DNA of 64,000 bases, taken from Nemopilema nomurai. Taxonomy: Eukaryota > Cnidaria > Scyphozoa > Rhizostomeae > Rhizostomatidae. The stretch's first letter is position 1; each line of letters begins with the position of its first letter. Of the stretch, positions 1-11,563 are shown one piece after another. Where the stretch lies: contig ML133394.1 of the NCBI GenBank assembly GCA_003864495.1, positions 2,480,001 to 2,544,000 of the forward strand, in the 5' to 3' direction. The notes under the pieces are model-generated. The model saw only the letters and a program-made list of their open reading frames with translations. It was not told the origin of the DNA and made no database searches. The position numbers and the translations under genes are program-made.

Positions 1-3000
1 TAAAACTCCCTGGTCATTATTTCTTAAGACTTTATAACTCATCTGGTAAGCCTTTATGAAAAATTGAACTTGTCTCATATAACTTCTTAATCAAGGCATT
101 AAACAGGAATTATGTCCGCAGCATGGTCGGACACGGGGGGATTCAGCCTGCTACCTGAAAAATTCTTTTTTGGCCTCGCGATCGAGTCCATACAATACTA
201 CACAAACTATTCTAACCAGTGCCGTGTAATACCTATCTTGTTTCGTAATTGCATCACACAAGCTAGGTCAGCTACCTTTGCGTGGTTTTGCGAACGAATA
301 GATAGATTTAGTTGTAATTATTCAGTAATCATTTATAGCAGGGCAACTTCGCAGGGTAAAATGTCCGCAACGTCGCTTTCATAGAAACTCTAGATTCAAT
401 CGCAAGCGGCGCAGTTGTGCCCGCAGAAACAATGGGGCTTTTGTTGTTGTTCTAAACGGGTCCATGCCACCTGTGATCAGGGGCTGCAGATCACTATCAA
501 CTGGTACCGTTCGACAATTTGCCCATCCGCTATTATTGAAGTAATGTGCTCCTGCATTGACCTTTGGCAATCAGCTGTGCACCACGATATTTTCAACTGG
601 TACCAGCTCTGCTCTATGCTAAGAGCATTGATCATTCCATCCCGAACATTAAAAAGAACGCACACTTTGACAAATGATCAACGCAAAAATTTAAACCTGA
701 GACAAATCAAAGGCCTCATTGCCACCACACAGCTACAGAATAGAAGTTTGATAGCCACCAGCATGGAAGTTTCTGAGGTCTGAGGCAAAGCAACGTGCCA
801 CTTATGCCAAGCGAATGCATCCTTCTCAACGCCAAAAACAATGTTACAACTTTAAGATCTCAAGTTACATTAATCTTTCTTATAAAATTTTTATTTTGAT
901 TGCTTACTCAATATTGCCCTTTCAGATAGGAACTCCCGTATACACTTTAAAAAGAAGACAGTAAGACGCGAAAAAAGGTTCAGCTGTCTAAAAATCACCT
1001 TGAACATATGACTACTGGCTCTGTTTGGGCGAAACTGCAAGTTTCTAGTCATCTTTGTTTAAACAAATAAAAATATGGAGCTAGATAGAATTCCCCGCAA
1101 CCAAATGCCATCAAGCATAGAATTTTGCGTTCTGAGGCCTGGTGAATAAAATCATTTCTTATAGCTAACTTTCGATACCGTTTACATACCGTAATAGGAT
1201 CCTCTGAGAAGAAGAATTTAACCTTATATGTGACCTATCCCGTCACATATTTGGGATGAAAATCACAGTAACGAAAATGAATCAACCTTTTTGGATTTGA
1301 AATGCAGCAAACACATGTAAACTTACTCTAGAGAAAGAAGCTTCAAAGTTTCAAAGCTATCAGCCTCGGAAATTCTAAACTTCTAAATAAGCCAAGCCAC
1401 TGTGCCAGCTGGTTGGTATTTTGCGGCTTCGCGATGACCCCAGGAAATCCTAATAATTCAAATCCCCCCCCTCTTTATCAACCTAAATCTTTCTTCTAAT
1501 TTTGGACCGCGTGTCGGAGTCTCTTAAAAAGATTTTTGATGTCAAGAATCAACATCATTAATAGTTTCTCAAACCAAGCATTATATGGCATCCAAGTGAG
1601 CAAAGCGGGTTTCTAAACATAGATGGAATGGATTTATAGGACATGTTTTCAAGTTTTTCATCGTGTAGGCCCTGGTCCTTGCAACGATCAGCGCAAACAG
1701 GAACAGGGAATGTTACAAGGCCGTTTCGCTCCCACCTGTGCTGCAATAAAGAGCGAGCGCCCTTTTGTTTACTTAATTCACTTTCAACCGACAAACAAAA
1801 CAAACTGCTAGGGTCCTTTGTTCGATAACATTTAAACGGGAGAGGACAGCTGTCGACTGCAAATACTGATGCATTCGCCAACAAAATGACGATTCAGCCT
1901 AACTAAAAAGGCCGCGATAGCCGAAGGTATAGTCACTTTCCGAAAGTGTCTTACCTTATTTCTCTATCATCAAAACTTCTGCCAACAAACCTATATTTTC
2001 ATTACTGGACATTCTATTTTCTATAGAAACAGATATTTATTTAGAAATTTCAAGAATTTATCTTCAAAAATTGAATAAAATATATATTTAAAAATTGTTT
2101 TCAGACCCACATCTAATCGAAAGCATCTTTTCTGTTCGTGTTTTCTGCAAATAAAGCCAGAGTGACAAAAAAAGAGATTTACCGCAATGCAGGTTACCCT
2201 TGTAGCTTGTACCTACTTTGTCCCTAAAATCTGTCACATTCATACACATTCCACAATTAATTCTACGTTAACAAGGCAAGTTTAGTTGAAAGATGAATAC
2301 AGTCTGACTGGGGAAGATAACTTCCACCTATTTACAAATCAATCGTGAAAGCGATCGCAGTTGGTGTACTGGCTCTTGAGTCATAGCCACAAACAGATAC
2401 TCCGGAATGGCGAGACAAAAAAGGAAACAATTCATAAAATACGTGAACACGTTGTATGCGCAAATTAAAAGATTTGGTTTTGTAGTAGTAACCTTCCTTT
2501 TCCAATATGTGACTTGAACTTGTGAAAATGAAAGCGGATTACTTCTGGAGCTATACAAAGACTTCACTAGTGGGGGTCAACTTAACTATTTATGTTATTT
2601 GTGTAGAATTATCGCGTATTGGGTAGATTTACCAGCACGTCTTTGTAGCGATTTGAGGCTCCCCTGACCAGCGATGTCTGCAGAAGGAGGTGGCGGGGGT
2701 AGCGTTCTTCTCGTCCTCAGTAAAAGGACTTACTGAAACCTATGCCAACTTTTACACTGCAAACCGATTAGATTGTATATCAGCATGCATGTCTCAAATT
2801 CGCCCAGATTCGTTTTTCCCCGCCCCCAGTTAAATTACACAGGACAACGCAATCCCTTTATATATAGCGTCTTTACTGAAACATCGTTTAGTCATTGGAA
2901 AAAGAATGGGCGCCAGAAAGTGGAACTCAAAAACAAATTTTCCTGGCCAGGGTCACCACGAGGAATTATGTCGAATTTTTGAAAAGAAGAAAATTTTCCC

Positions 3001-3188
3001 AGCCTAGTAAACAACTTTTATCGAGGCAAAGCTAGATACAAGGAACACTTTTGAAAAAACGCACGTGGGTTGAATTTCTTCTTACATTGAGATGGTCAGC
3101 CGTCAGCCGTTAGTAAGACCACTGAAACGTGATAGGCTGACCCGATGCACGTGGTACCAGTTTTCTAATGCACCTGTTCTAATCGCCG
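1..3188. other. Intergenic or intronic DNA upstream of the PRDM13-like exon
   Basis: No convincing coding exon, RNA gene or repeat was found on either strand. Short open frames are present but lack codon structure, splice context or recognisable motifs. If the exon at 3203 belongs to a longer PRDM gene, part or all of this stretch is an intron; no PR-domain-like exon could be read here. Confidence 0.5.
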
Positions 3189-3202
3189 CCTTTTTCTTCT
3201 AG

Positions 3203-4926
3203 CTTCATATATATACGGGTACCATCACCACCACCAAGTCACATTGGACGATCTTGCAAGCAAGCAGAAAGATCTTGACTACCAGCATAAGACCAGTGAT
3301 CGGAAAATCGCCTCGGCTGAAATTGGTTCTGGGGAGCCTTCGGAAGCTACCTGCGACAACCTGATACCAGAGGGGGAGAGGAACGATAATAATCCACCAA
3401 ACCGAGCCCAAGCTTCACCAGCAGCTTCCACAAACACAGTACAAGCTAAAGAAATGACAATGTTCATCAACCACGCATCAGAGTCGACGGCATTAGGCCC
3501 ATCAAAGACGGCCAACGCAATATTTCTGAAAAGCGAAGGCAGGCTGCTTCGGCCCGACGATGCGCTGTTTGACGACGAAGAGGACGAAAAGGAGAAGACA
3601 TTCTTCGACCTTACATCAGTTTCTGCACCGGGAAGCTTGAACGGACTGAACAACTTGTTGAACGGAGCGCAAAGTGGCAATGCGAATGCTTACAGCAACA
3701 TAGGATACTCGACATCTGGCGCAACGTGGAACAGTCTAATCAGCGGATACCCAAACAACTCCACGAATGGAACAGTGACGAGTAGCATCAATGGCCTGAA
3801 CATCGGCTCGACCATCAACAACCTCGACATTGCATTCCCGAGCTTTCATGGCGGACAGTCCTACAAGGACCCCCAATTCCCTTTCAAGGAGCAACACAAC
3901 TTTGGCGAACATAGTCCGTCCTCTTCAACATCAGGAACATCAGCAAATGTCAGCTCTCCAACGCAAAAGCCAACTTCACTTGCACCACTGAACCTCGAAA
4001 ACCCATCGCCTTCGAAACGAAGCGACAAAGCATCACCAAGCTCCATGTTAACGCCCTTAACGCCACTCAGCCACGTACCAGCGTTGGGAGGATTCGCCAC
4101 GGAAGGCTTCTACACGAGAGAGAGCAAGTCAAGCCCTCAAGGACAACTAAACCCAAGCGTATCCTACGGCTTTAACACTTCGGCGTTACCGAGCGCGTTC
4201 ACGAGCAGTACCACCGACCTGACATCCTCGTCGTCGAACATGCGAAATTCATTGTACGGTGACGCGGGGATGCGTTATAACCAGAGCAACAACTCGGACT
4301 TTTCACCCCAGCAGCAAATAGATCTGCTGGCGAATTCAGCCATGTTCTTGCAGCCAAGAGGAGTGAGCAGCCCTGGCATGAACCCGTATTTGAAGAGCAA
4401 CTACTATCAGAACAGTGGCAACATCTACGGAAACAGCAATGGCGTTGTGAGTGGAACCAACATGAACTCGATGCCAATATACAATCAGGAGCAGAACATG
4501 AACATGGGAATGGGTATGGGCATGCTGCAGTCGAGTAGTCCATCTCAAGGCTCGGACATGAGCCTCAACGGATCTCACAACCAGCAAATTCTGCAGGAGA
4601 AAATAAAGAATGGATGCAACGAGGATATTGTGAATGACTTGAACTCGAAGAAAGTTGGAAATAAAGGATATCTCTGCGAACTTTGTGGGAAACTTTACAC
4701 AAGAAAATACGGATTGAAGATTCACATGAGGATACACACTGGGTACAAACCACTTCGATGCAAGTACTGCCAAAAAAGATTCGGAGATCCTAGCAACATG
4801 GCCAAGCATATACGACTGCATGCAGTTGGAGACACACCCTACAAATGTCAATTTTGCGGGAAGGTTTTGGTAAGAAGACGGGACCTTGATAGGCATATAA
4901 AGTCGAGACATCCTAACGGACAATAA
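3203..4926 (+). CDS. PRDM13: PRDM13-like zinc finger protein, terminal exon
   Basis: Nuclear DNA-binding transcription factor of the PRDM family. Seen: an open frame ending at TAA 4924-4926. Counting from codon 3244, residues 105-117 are acidic, about 130-470 are Ser/Asn/Gly/Met-rich and probably disordered, and three C2H2 fingers close the protein: C478/C481/H494/H498, C506/C509/H522/H526 and C535/C538/H551/H556. Finger wording such as [21 protein letters not shown] and [10 protein letters not shown] is what I know from the C-terminal finger trio of PRDM13. The PR domain and the separate upstream finger are absent, so this should be the last exon. A pyrimidine tract with TTCTAG ending at 3202 is a good splice acceptor, and the frame has no ATG before 3454. 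Alternative: transcription from the TATATATA at 3208 and initiation at ATG 3454, giving a PR-less protein. Family call strong; 5' structure unsure. Confidence 0.85.
4675..4914 (+). other. Triple C2H2 zinc finger array of the PRDM13-like protein
   Basis: Three fingers separated by linkers TGYKPL and AVGDTPY. The first two have Cys-X2-Cys-X12-His-X3-His spacing and the third has His-X4-His. The chain ends only four residues after the last zinc ligand, whereas I recall vertebrate PRDM13 proteins carrying a longer tail (from memory). Confidence 0.9.
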
Positions 4927-7479
4927 ACACTTAAACATTGCAGGAAACGTAGTAAAACCACCTTTGCTTCTAGTGCGTTGCCGAATTTAGTCATTGATAA
5001 CAGTTGAACTTCTTTCGTATTTCATAGACGTCACTTGTTGAGTAACGTGAAAATTTTGAGCATAACGACACAAAATTGATACAATGCTAAGAACGGCAGT
5101 TTGCTAGAAACAAGGTTATTACACAATTTCATTTGTATGATATTGTAAATATTATGGTTAATAACTTACAATCAGTTAGATTATTTCAGAGTAACTGTAT
5201 TCGAACAGCGCTAGGTTGAAGGGAGACAAAGTTGAGAAATATTAGAATATTTAACAACCCTATTCAGCATCTGTTCACAAACACACATAGACTATTTTGA
5301 AATTGCCTCAAGTTTGCTGGAATCCAAACATCTTAGCAACACCCGCTATTTGTAGGATATCACCGGAGATAATACTTTGAGCAGCAACATTAAAGATGTA
5401 TTTTTATTGTTAAAACAGAGTATATAGATTTAGCAGTAATTTGAGTATATGAACGAGATATGTTGAAATTCTCACTTCATCTTTGTGAATAATGAGGCCT
5501 ACAGCTGCAAACACAACACTGCAAGGTGTTGAATCGAGTGCTTCAACAGCCATTTCGCTGCAATTAGAATCCAAAAATTGTTGATTCGCAAAACTTTAGC
5601 CATCAGCTTCGTGAAAATGTACTACTAATTGCTGAAAATATATTGAATTAACAAAGATTTGCAGGACAGCCGCTCTAGCAAGGTGATGCGTTCGAAATTC
5701 CAAGATGGCGTTGGTAACTCCCTCAAAACAACGTGTTACAAACAAATTTGAACGAGGGCTCTAAAATCAAGAAATTATACAAAGTGAGCATCAAATTCCG
5801 TGTAAGGGTCAATTTTTCGTTTCTTTTCTCTAAGAAATCCACCGTTTTTTACAAAAAGTGCTCAAAACACGAGGTAATATTCAGACGAATTTAAAAGTCG
5901 CGTAAAAACAACTTTAAAGGGTTCTGTCGAAGATTAATTGGGAGAAATGATCATTTCATAGCATGTGTTCCCCAGGATATGAAGAGGCAAAGTACTTTTC
6001 AAACGCTTGTTAAAGGAGTGTCGAAGAAGACCAAACCATTCCCTAGTTCAAGAACACTGAGTTTGTGAGGAAATTCAAAATCACATGCAAAACTCAAATA
6101 GATATTTTCACTTTCATCCTGAACGTTCTTGAAAAATTTGCTACAAATCTAATTTTAAGCACATAATTCTAGGCCCTTTTGGGTTGGACGTCAACGCTAT
6201 TTCTTACGCTAACGATAAGCTTCGCATCAAAGAGCCTGACAGCTTTTTGATGGGACTCCACAACGACCAATAAACAACAAAGCACCTTGTATAGTTAGAA
6301 ACATTCATAGTCTATTGATGTTTAGTGCAATAGATTATATCTGATGGAGCATTGAGAGATAAACTGCAAAGTCAGACGAATCACACAAGTATGGTGCATA
6401 TCGGGGCAGACACGAGTACAGTTTTGGCTGCTCTCGAGGGTTACTGGCTGGCAGGGAGAGCTACGTATGCCAACTCAGAAGGGAAAGGGTTTGTTTGCTA
6501 CTATGAAAATTTGAACATTTTACAAGGATCATTGAGTTTTTTAAGAAACTGAACAGTGGACAGCAGGTATAGGGTACAACATTTTCTAAAAGCACCAGCA
6601 AGAACAGTTAAAGACTACGATTTCCTTTCAGGATTTCAAATTTAGGAAACCATGAGACGGGTAAGTGATTAATAATAAAGGAGATGGTCAGGCATGTTTT
6701 TCAGAAGCGCCACCAATCCAGCCACCATGAATTGCTTTGATCCCAAAGTTGTATACACGTGGTTTACCAACTATTCCAAATCAATATTGGCCTCTGGAGG
6801 CCTCTTCAATTGTGTAGCCCTGTGAACTGGCGTATTTGCAATCAGTCACCAAGGGCAACCCGCATCCTCCAATCAGCATTGCATAGGACAACAATAATGG
6901 CGCCTTCCAAGCGGCAACAACTGCTTACAAATGAATCAATTTCATACAAGTGATAATAAAAATGCTGTTACTAATTAAAAAATTAATAACCATGTCTGAT
7001 ATGCACTAAGGGGAAAAAGTATGGAAGTAATGGCCTAAAACTGTGACGCTTAAGTGGTCATCATTGATGAAACTGTGAATTTTCGGCGCGAAAAAGTACA
7101 AGTTATGTCAGCAAAGAATTAAGAAACATAAACATCGCTATTTCTATTTCGTGTAAAAACAGTCTCTATATTTGCTTTTAAAGCTTCCTGTAAAATTTAG
7201 CCTTTTAATATGATAAAAAGTAGAAATTTAAGCGTCACGCTTTAAGAAATTGCACAAAAATTTGGCTCTCTCTAGGCCATGCAACGTTTTAAGTAACAGG
7301 CTTTGGAGAAACGGCTCCATAGCAAAAAGGGGTTCAAAGAAAAATCATTGAGAGGGGGACCACTGAAAAACATTCGAGAGGGGGTGTAGCTATAATTTCG
7401 AAAGATGCGATTCGCAACTTTATGGGAGCTGAACCTACCATTCGCTGCATGTACAAACTTAGCTGTAATAGCTGTAATA
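4927..7479. other. Downstream region of PRDM13, no gene seen
   Basis: Presumed 3' UTR followed by intergenic DNA. An AATAAA overlaps the stop codon (4922-4927), too early to be useful; the next clear + strand AATAAA is at 6269-6274. No other coding sequence could be supported. Confidence 0.4.
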
Positions 7480-7897
7480 CAGTAATTCCCCGCATATAAG
7501 AAACTGCAGCCTGCCAGCACAAATAATATTTTCTCCTCTATAAGAAACCAGCAAGCCTCATTTTTTCCCCAATTTCTTATAAATGTTGCTAAATGGAGAA
7601 AATCTTCTAACAAAATTTAAAAATTTTCTGAGAAACTAGATTTTGCCAAAGTTAAGATATACAGTATTTTACACTTATTTCATCCATACTCATCTATTAG
7701 GGTATCCTTTGTTACAATGAAACATTTTTCTTGAATTCACAAAGATGTTTTTTCACAAAAAAGCCTTCCATAAAAAGAAAATTTCTTAATGAACATATAA
7801 GAAATCAGCCAGCCTGATTTGAAAATATTTTCTTACGTATAAGAAACACAACAGCCTGATTTGAAAATCCGAGTTTTTTATATGCGGGGACTTACTG
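7480..7897. mobile_element. Non-autonomous TIR element (MITE), family B
   Basis: The left end reads CAGTAATTCCCCGCATATAA and the right end, reverse-complemented, reads CAGTAAGTCCCCGCATATAA, so the inverted repeats are almost identical over about 25 bp. The interior carries degenerate direct repeats built on TATAAGAAA followed by AGCCTG and TTTGAAAAT (near 7550, 7797 and 7840). There is no coding capacity. No clear target-site duplication was found. Confidence 0.7.
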
Positions 7898-8682
7898 CAG
7901 TGTCTAAATGGGATGCCATCACAATTCTTTCATAGACCCTATTTAAATAAAACTGAGAGTGTCTGGTTATTTTTGAAAAGCAAGCTGACAAAAGGTCCAT
8001 CAACGAGCAAAGAGCAGTTGGTCGCCCGGGTCCTTAAAATATGACGAGAAATCTACTTTTTACGTCACTCAGGAAATTATCTATTATCCTAGAAAATAAT
8101 GCTATTTCATTTCATTTATGTTTGATAAATTATACGATTATTTCGATCTTGATTGAAAAAGTAAGCTATCAATAATTATATCGTTACTGCATTGTGCACC
8201 TCTACAGCAGCTCTCGGCCGCCTTAAGATTCTGAGAAGGCCATCCTTTCCATACCTTTCCCCCTTTCGTGTATGTTATAACAAATTGAATTTCGTTTGTT
8301 TAAAAGTATATTAAACAGGCCCAAACTCAATTGCATTGCGTTCGGCTCTTTTCGCATGCATGTAATATCAATTGAATCTAATCGTAGTAGCTGAATTCGA
8401 TGGCAGAAGACAGACCAAGCCTTACCGAAAGTTGTCTATGACTGATGTCAACCTATAAAACATGAAAATCTGCCTTGTTTCAATCTGGTAATTTTCTCAA
8501 AGGTTAAACACTAGTTTTCAGCAGTTCTATGACGTCTCTAGCAATGATAATTGGCGAGTTGAGCCCACGACCCTCGATCAAAAGCTCGAATCATTCGGCA
8601 GCCCCATACAATAGATCGATAAACAACGTAGTGGAGCGTGTTGAACGTCAAAGAATAAAGAGCAAAAAATAAATACACAAAG
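7898..8682. other. Intergenic DNA, nothing recognised
   Basis: AT-rich sequence without a supportable gene or repeat. Confidence 0.4.
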
Positions 8683-9075
8683 ATGTCGACTTTGTACATA
8701 ATTTCGAAATATAGGTACAACGTCTCGAGTATAACTCTTCATCAGGCAATGGGAATAGGAGGAGTAACGTATAAAAAGAGAAAAGAAGAATAAAATCAAA
8801 GGATTAATTACATGAAATGTTGTAGGAGTACGACGAAGAACGAGAGACGAGGCGGGGATATACGGGGGTAGAAATCGCATAGATCAGATATGAAATATCA
8901 ATATAGAGGAATGCGTCGTATTCCCACAATATTCCATGTAGTTAATCCCTCGATTATATTCTTCAATTCTCTTTTTAGTTACTCCTCTTATTCTCATTAC
9001 TCTCCATTACCTAACAAAGAGTTATACTCGAAGCGTTGTACCCTCATTTTGCTCGTGGACAAAATCGACATTTTA
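8683..9075. repeat. Fold-back inverted repeat, arms about 165-190 bp
   Basis: The reverse complement of about 8683-8850 aligns with about 8912-9075. Shared stretches include GAGTTATACTCGA, GTTGTACC, TTCATGTA with TTAATCC, and a CGTCGTA block. The arms are separated by about 60 bp and have diverged by substitutions and small indels, so this is an old palindromic element or two head-to-head copies of a dispersed repeat. Homologous open frames on the two strands are a by-product of the symmetry. Confidence 0.75.
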
Positions 9076-9436
9076 TTGTATTAACAGCAGAGTAGAAATG
9101 TTGGCACCGGCAAAGCAGCAGAAGGTGAAAGGAAATGGCACCCTGTTTTTATTCGTTTAGTTATGCCAGAACACTGTAATCTGACACGGCTAATCTCGTT
9201 TTCGCTATGATATTGCGATAGGAGTTGCAAGGAATGAACCAATAATATACAAGCCCCGAAGGCGCTTAATGTCTAACTCAGAGGTTTGACCATTGTGCCC
9301 TGTGAGGCAAATTTTGTCTTGGCGGCCATTTTTAATGACCATTTAAAAGGAATCAGCGACAACACTGAGCCCTTATAATTTGGGGGGAAGTAAGGGACAG
9401 TTTAGTGATATTCGGAGCTGTTTTTTAATGTGTAAA

Positions 9437-9535
9437 ATGGCGAATTATGATGAATTACTTCTTGTCTTTCCATTTCCACTTGAATTTTGGCAATTCGTTC
9501 ATTTATTGCGACGTTCCAAGTGGAAGGTTGCCGAG
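9437..9535 (+). CDS. Candidate first coding exon, unidentified gene
   Basis: An ATG in the context AAAATGGCG, resembling the YY1-overlapping start of many housekeeping genes, opens a 33-codon frame (MANYDELLLVFPFPLEFWQF at its start) ending at GAG followed by GTGCGT, a possible donor. A second ATG pair in the +1 frame is also open to the same donor. In the first frame no downstream acceptor continues it: the best acceptor (9626, TTGCTGCAG) leads to a stop after three codons. The +1 frame joins in phase to the open exon at 9810. Product not recognised. Confidence 0.25.
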
Positions 9536-9809
9536 GTGCGTTTCTAACGTGTTTAAATAGTGTTCGTAAACCTTCTGTTACACTTCGATTAAGTTATAAA
9601 CAACTACTTTGAATTGATTTGCTGCAGAAAAAACTCTGAAGATGACATTGTTTATGTTATCCTTCCTAAAGAAGTGAAATTTCTGACATAATAGGGCAGC
9701 GATGTGACTAGGTATGCCTTAAATGAAAATTGGCAGTTGCTCACATTTCAAAGTAGGTTGTACCTTGTTCTAGTGAAGTGAAATGAATGAATTAAAAAGG
9801 CTTTCTCAG

Positions 9810-10125
9810 GAAGTCTTTGAAACCCATAAAAATTTGCATTGAAATATTTTTCAAAATTCATGAAAATCCGCCACAGCAACTGTCAGCCATAAAATCACTT
9901 GAAATGCTGCAACAAATGAACAAATGGCAAAAATTCAAAAGGAAACAGAAGATATTTAAAGAAAACTCAACATTTTACATGCTAAATATCGGCATGGAAC
10001 TCTACCAGATAAGGCCTTACTTTTCGCAGAATTATAAGGGCTCAGAGCTGACGAAGACTCTTATTGACACCATTAAAAATGGCCTCCAAAACAAAACTTG
10101 CCTCACTCTGGCGGAAAGAGTTTGA
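9810..10125 (+). CDS. Candidate terminal exon, unidentified protein
   Basis: A frame of about 104 codons follows an acceptor-like CTTTCTCAG (ends 9809) and stops at TGA 10123-10125. It encodes a Lys-rich helical-looking segment (for example KFKRKQKIFKENSTFYMLN) and a C-terminal part with KGSELTKTLIDTI. No domain is recognised. An open frame this long with plausible amino-acid composition in AT-rich DNA is suggestive but not proof of a gene; it could also be an old pseudogene. Confidence 0.3.
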
Positions 10126-11295
10126 CACCTAGCGTCTTCGGCGCCTCTACATCATTGGAACGAACCTTGTTAACCTCGTTTTCAAGTTGGCCTGTGTGCA
10201 AAACTTTTCTTGACAACCAAAGTGGCCTGCTCCTCCCTATTCTTGACCTTTGTCCTTCTAAATACAGTTTTGGTCAGCCAGCTACTGTCGATATTCGCGG
10301 GTCAGTGAATCATCAGAGTCCTGATCACTTCTTTGGGGGTTCAAGCACTCCTTGCAACCAGAGCATAACTACTGTTAAAAATTAACCAATATGTTCACCG
10401 CATTCTGGCTTTCACGGGCACCCTCGTTGAAAGATTGAGAACGTGATTGCAACCAGTGGGAATGCCGCTATTACCAAAAAACGATTTGCTAAAAAGGTAG
10501 CTTACGGGGAAATAATCAAAAGTTACTAAGTAACAAATACTAATGTGTGGAACATTTTGGAACTTCTAAAATAAAAAACAATAACCAAAACTACCCTCAC
10601 TGTACTTGTGGTAAGCAGTAATTGCTTCGAAATGGAGAAGCGGTATCACTTTTATTATTATTATTTATTATTATTATTTATTACTTACATGAGACAAGCT
10701 AACAATATGTGGTGTAAATCGACACCTTATAAAGAATGTGCACAAAATGTTGGTAAGCGGTCTCATATTTAGATGCAATTAGCAGAGAAAATGTTGATAA
10801 AATTGTCAAAGAAAAGCGTTAAGTCATCACTTTTTTCCTAACGCTACGCTAAATACTACCCATGTATCAGTAATACACGCATACACTCAGTCATATTCAC
10901 GTGATTCAGTCTCCGTATCCCGAAGAATGGTCATCCATCCATCTATTGCTATCCACGGGAAATCATCTGCCATATTGGCATAATTATCACATTGTCGAAC
11001 GTGCGAATTTCACGAAAAACTGAAAACTTTCATCCACCGGGAGTTCACAAAGGACCTGGTTTGAGCGTTTGTGCTTCAAAGAATATTGATTGGGGAGCAC
11101 AATAAAATTTCTCTATTTTCTTGCAGTTTAACAACAACAGCAATAAGGAGCCATGAAAAATTTGGGCATTGGTAACCCAGCTACAATTTATATCGTCAAA
11201 AGTCCCTCAACAGAAAATATCAAGTATCTAGGTGCGTTTTAATAGAACAAGAGAGAATGTTTGGGAAACATTAAAAAGGCTTAGAAGCCCGTAGG
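10126..11295. other. Intergenic DNA with an ATT microsatellite
   Basis: Only a TTA/TTTA simple repeat at about 10651-10684 is evident. A 95-codon open frame at 10098-10385 has no recognisable features and probably arises by chance. Confidence 0.4.
10651..10684. repeat. (TTA)n simple repeat
   Basis: A run of TTA units interrupted by TTTA units, visible directly. Confidence 0.9.
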
Positions 11296-11563
11296 CAGTT
11301 GCGGTTTTAGGGACTTGGGGGCTCGGAGTTTTTTTTCGTTAAAATTGTTATGCCTTAAGGTGGTGTCTTGTATTGTCCCAATTATGCGAATTGCATTTTT
11401 CAGGATTTTTAACAGATTTTTCCTTGGAAAACAATCCATTTTACAAAGAGACTGCGATTTCCTGTGATTTATTTTCAATTTACCTACGTGCCGGGCCCCT
11501 TCTGGGTTACCAAAAGCGCAGGGCCTGGGGTCATGCCCCCTGCCCCCCCCAGAACCGTCACTA
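11296..11563. mobile_element. hAT-like non-autonomous element with 8-bp target duplication
   Basis: The left end begins CAGTTGCGGTTTTAGGGACT and the right end, reverse-complemented, begins TAGTGACGGTTCTGGGGGGG, the CAG-N-GGCGG type of terminus known from hAT elements. The 8 bases before the element (CCCGTAGG) and after it (ACCGTACG) agree at six of eight positions, a decayed 8-bp duplication as expected for hAT. There is no transposase; the interior has GC-rich tracts near both ends. Confidence 0.6.

Noticed and set aside
3279..4938. Several long minus-strand frames opposite the PRDM13 exon
   Set aside because: Antisense shadows of the real coding exon; low-complexity composition and no features of their own.
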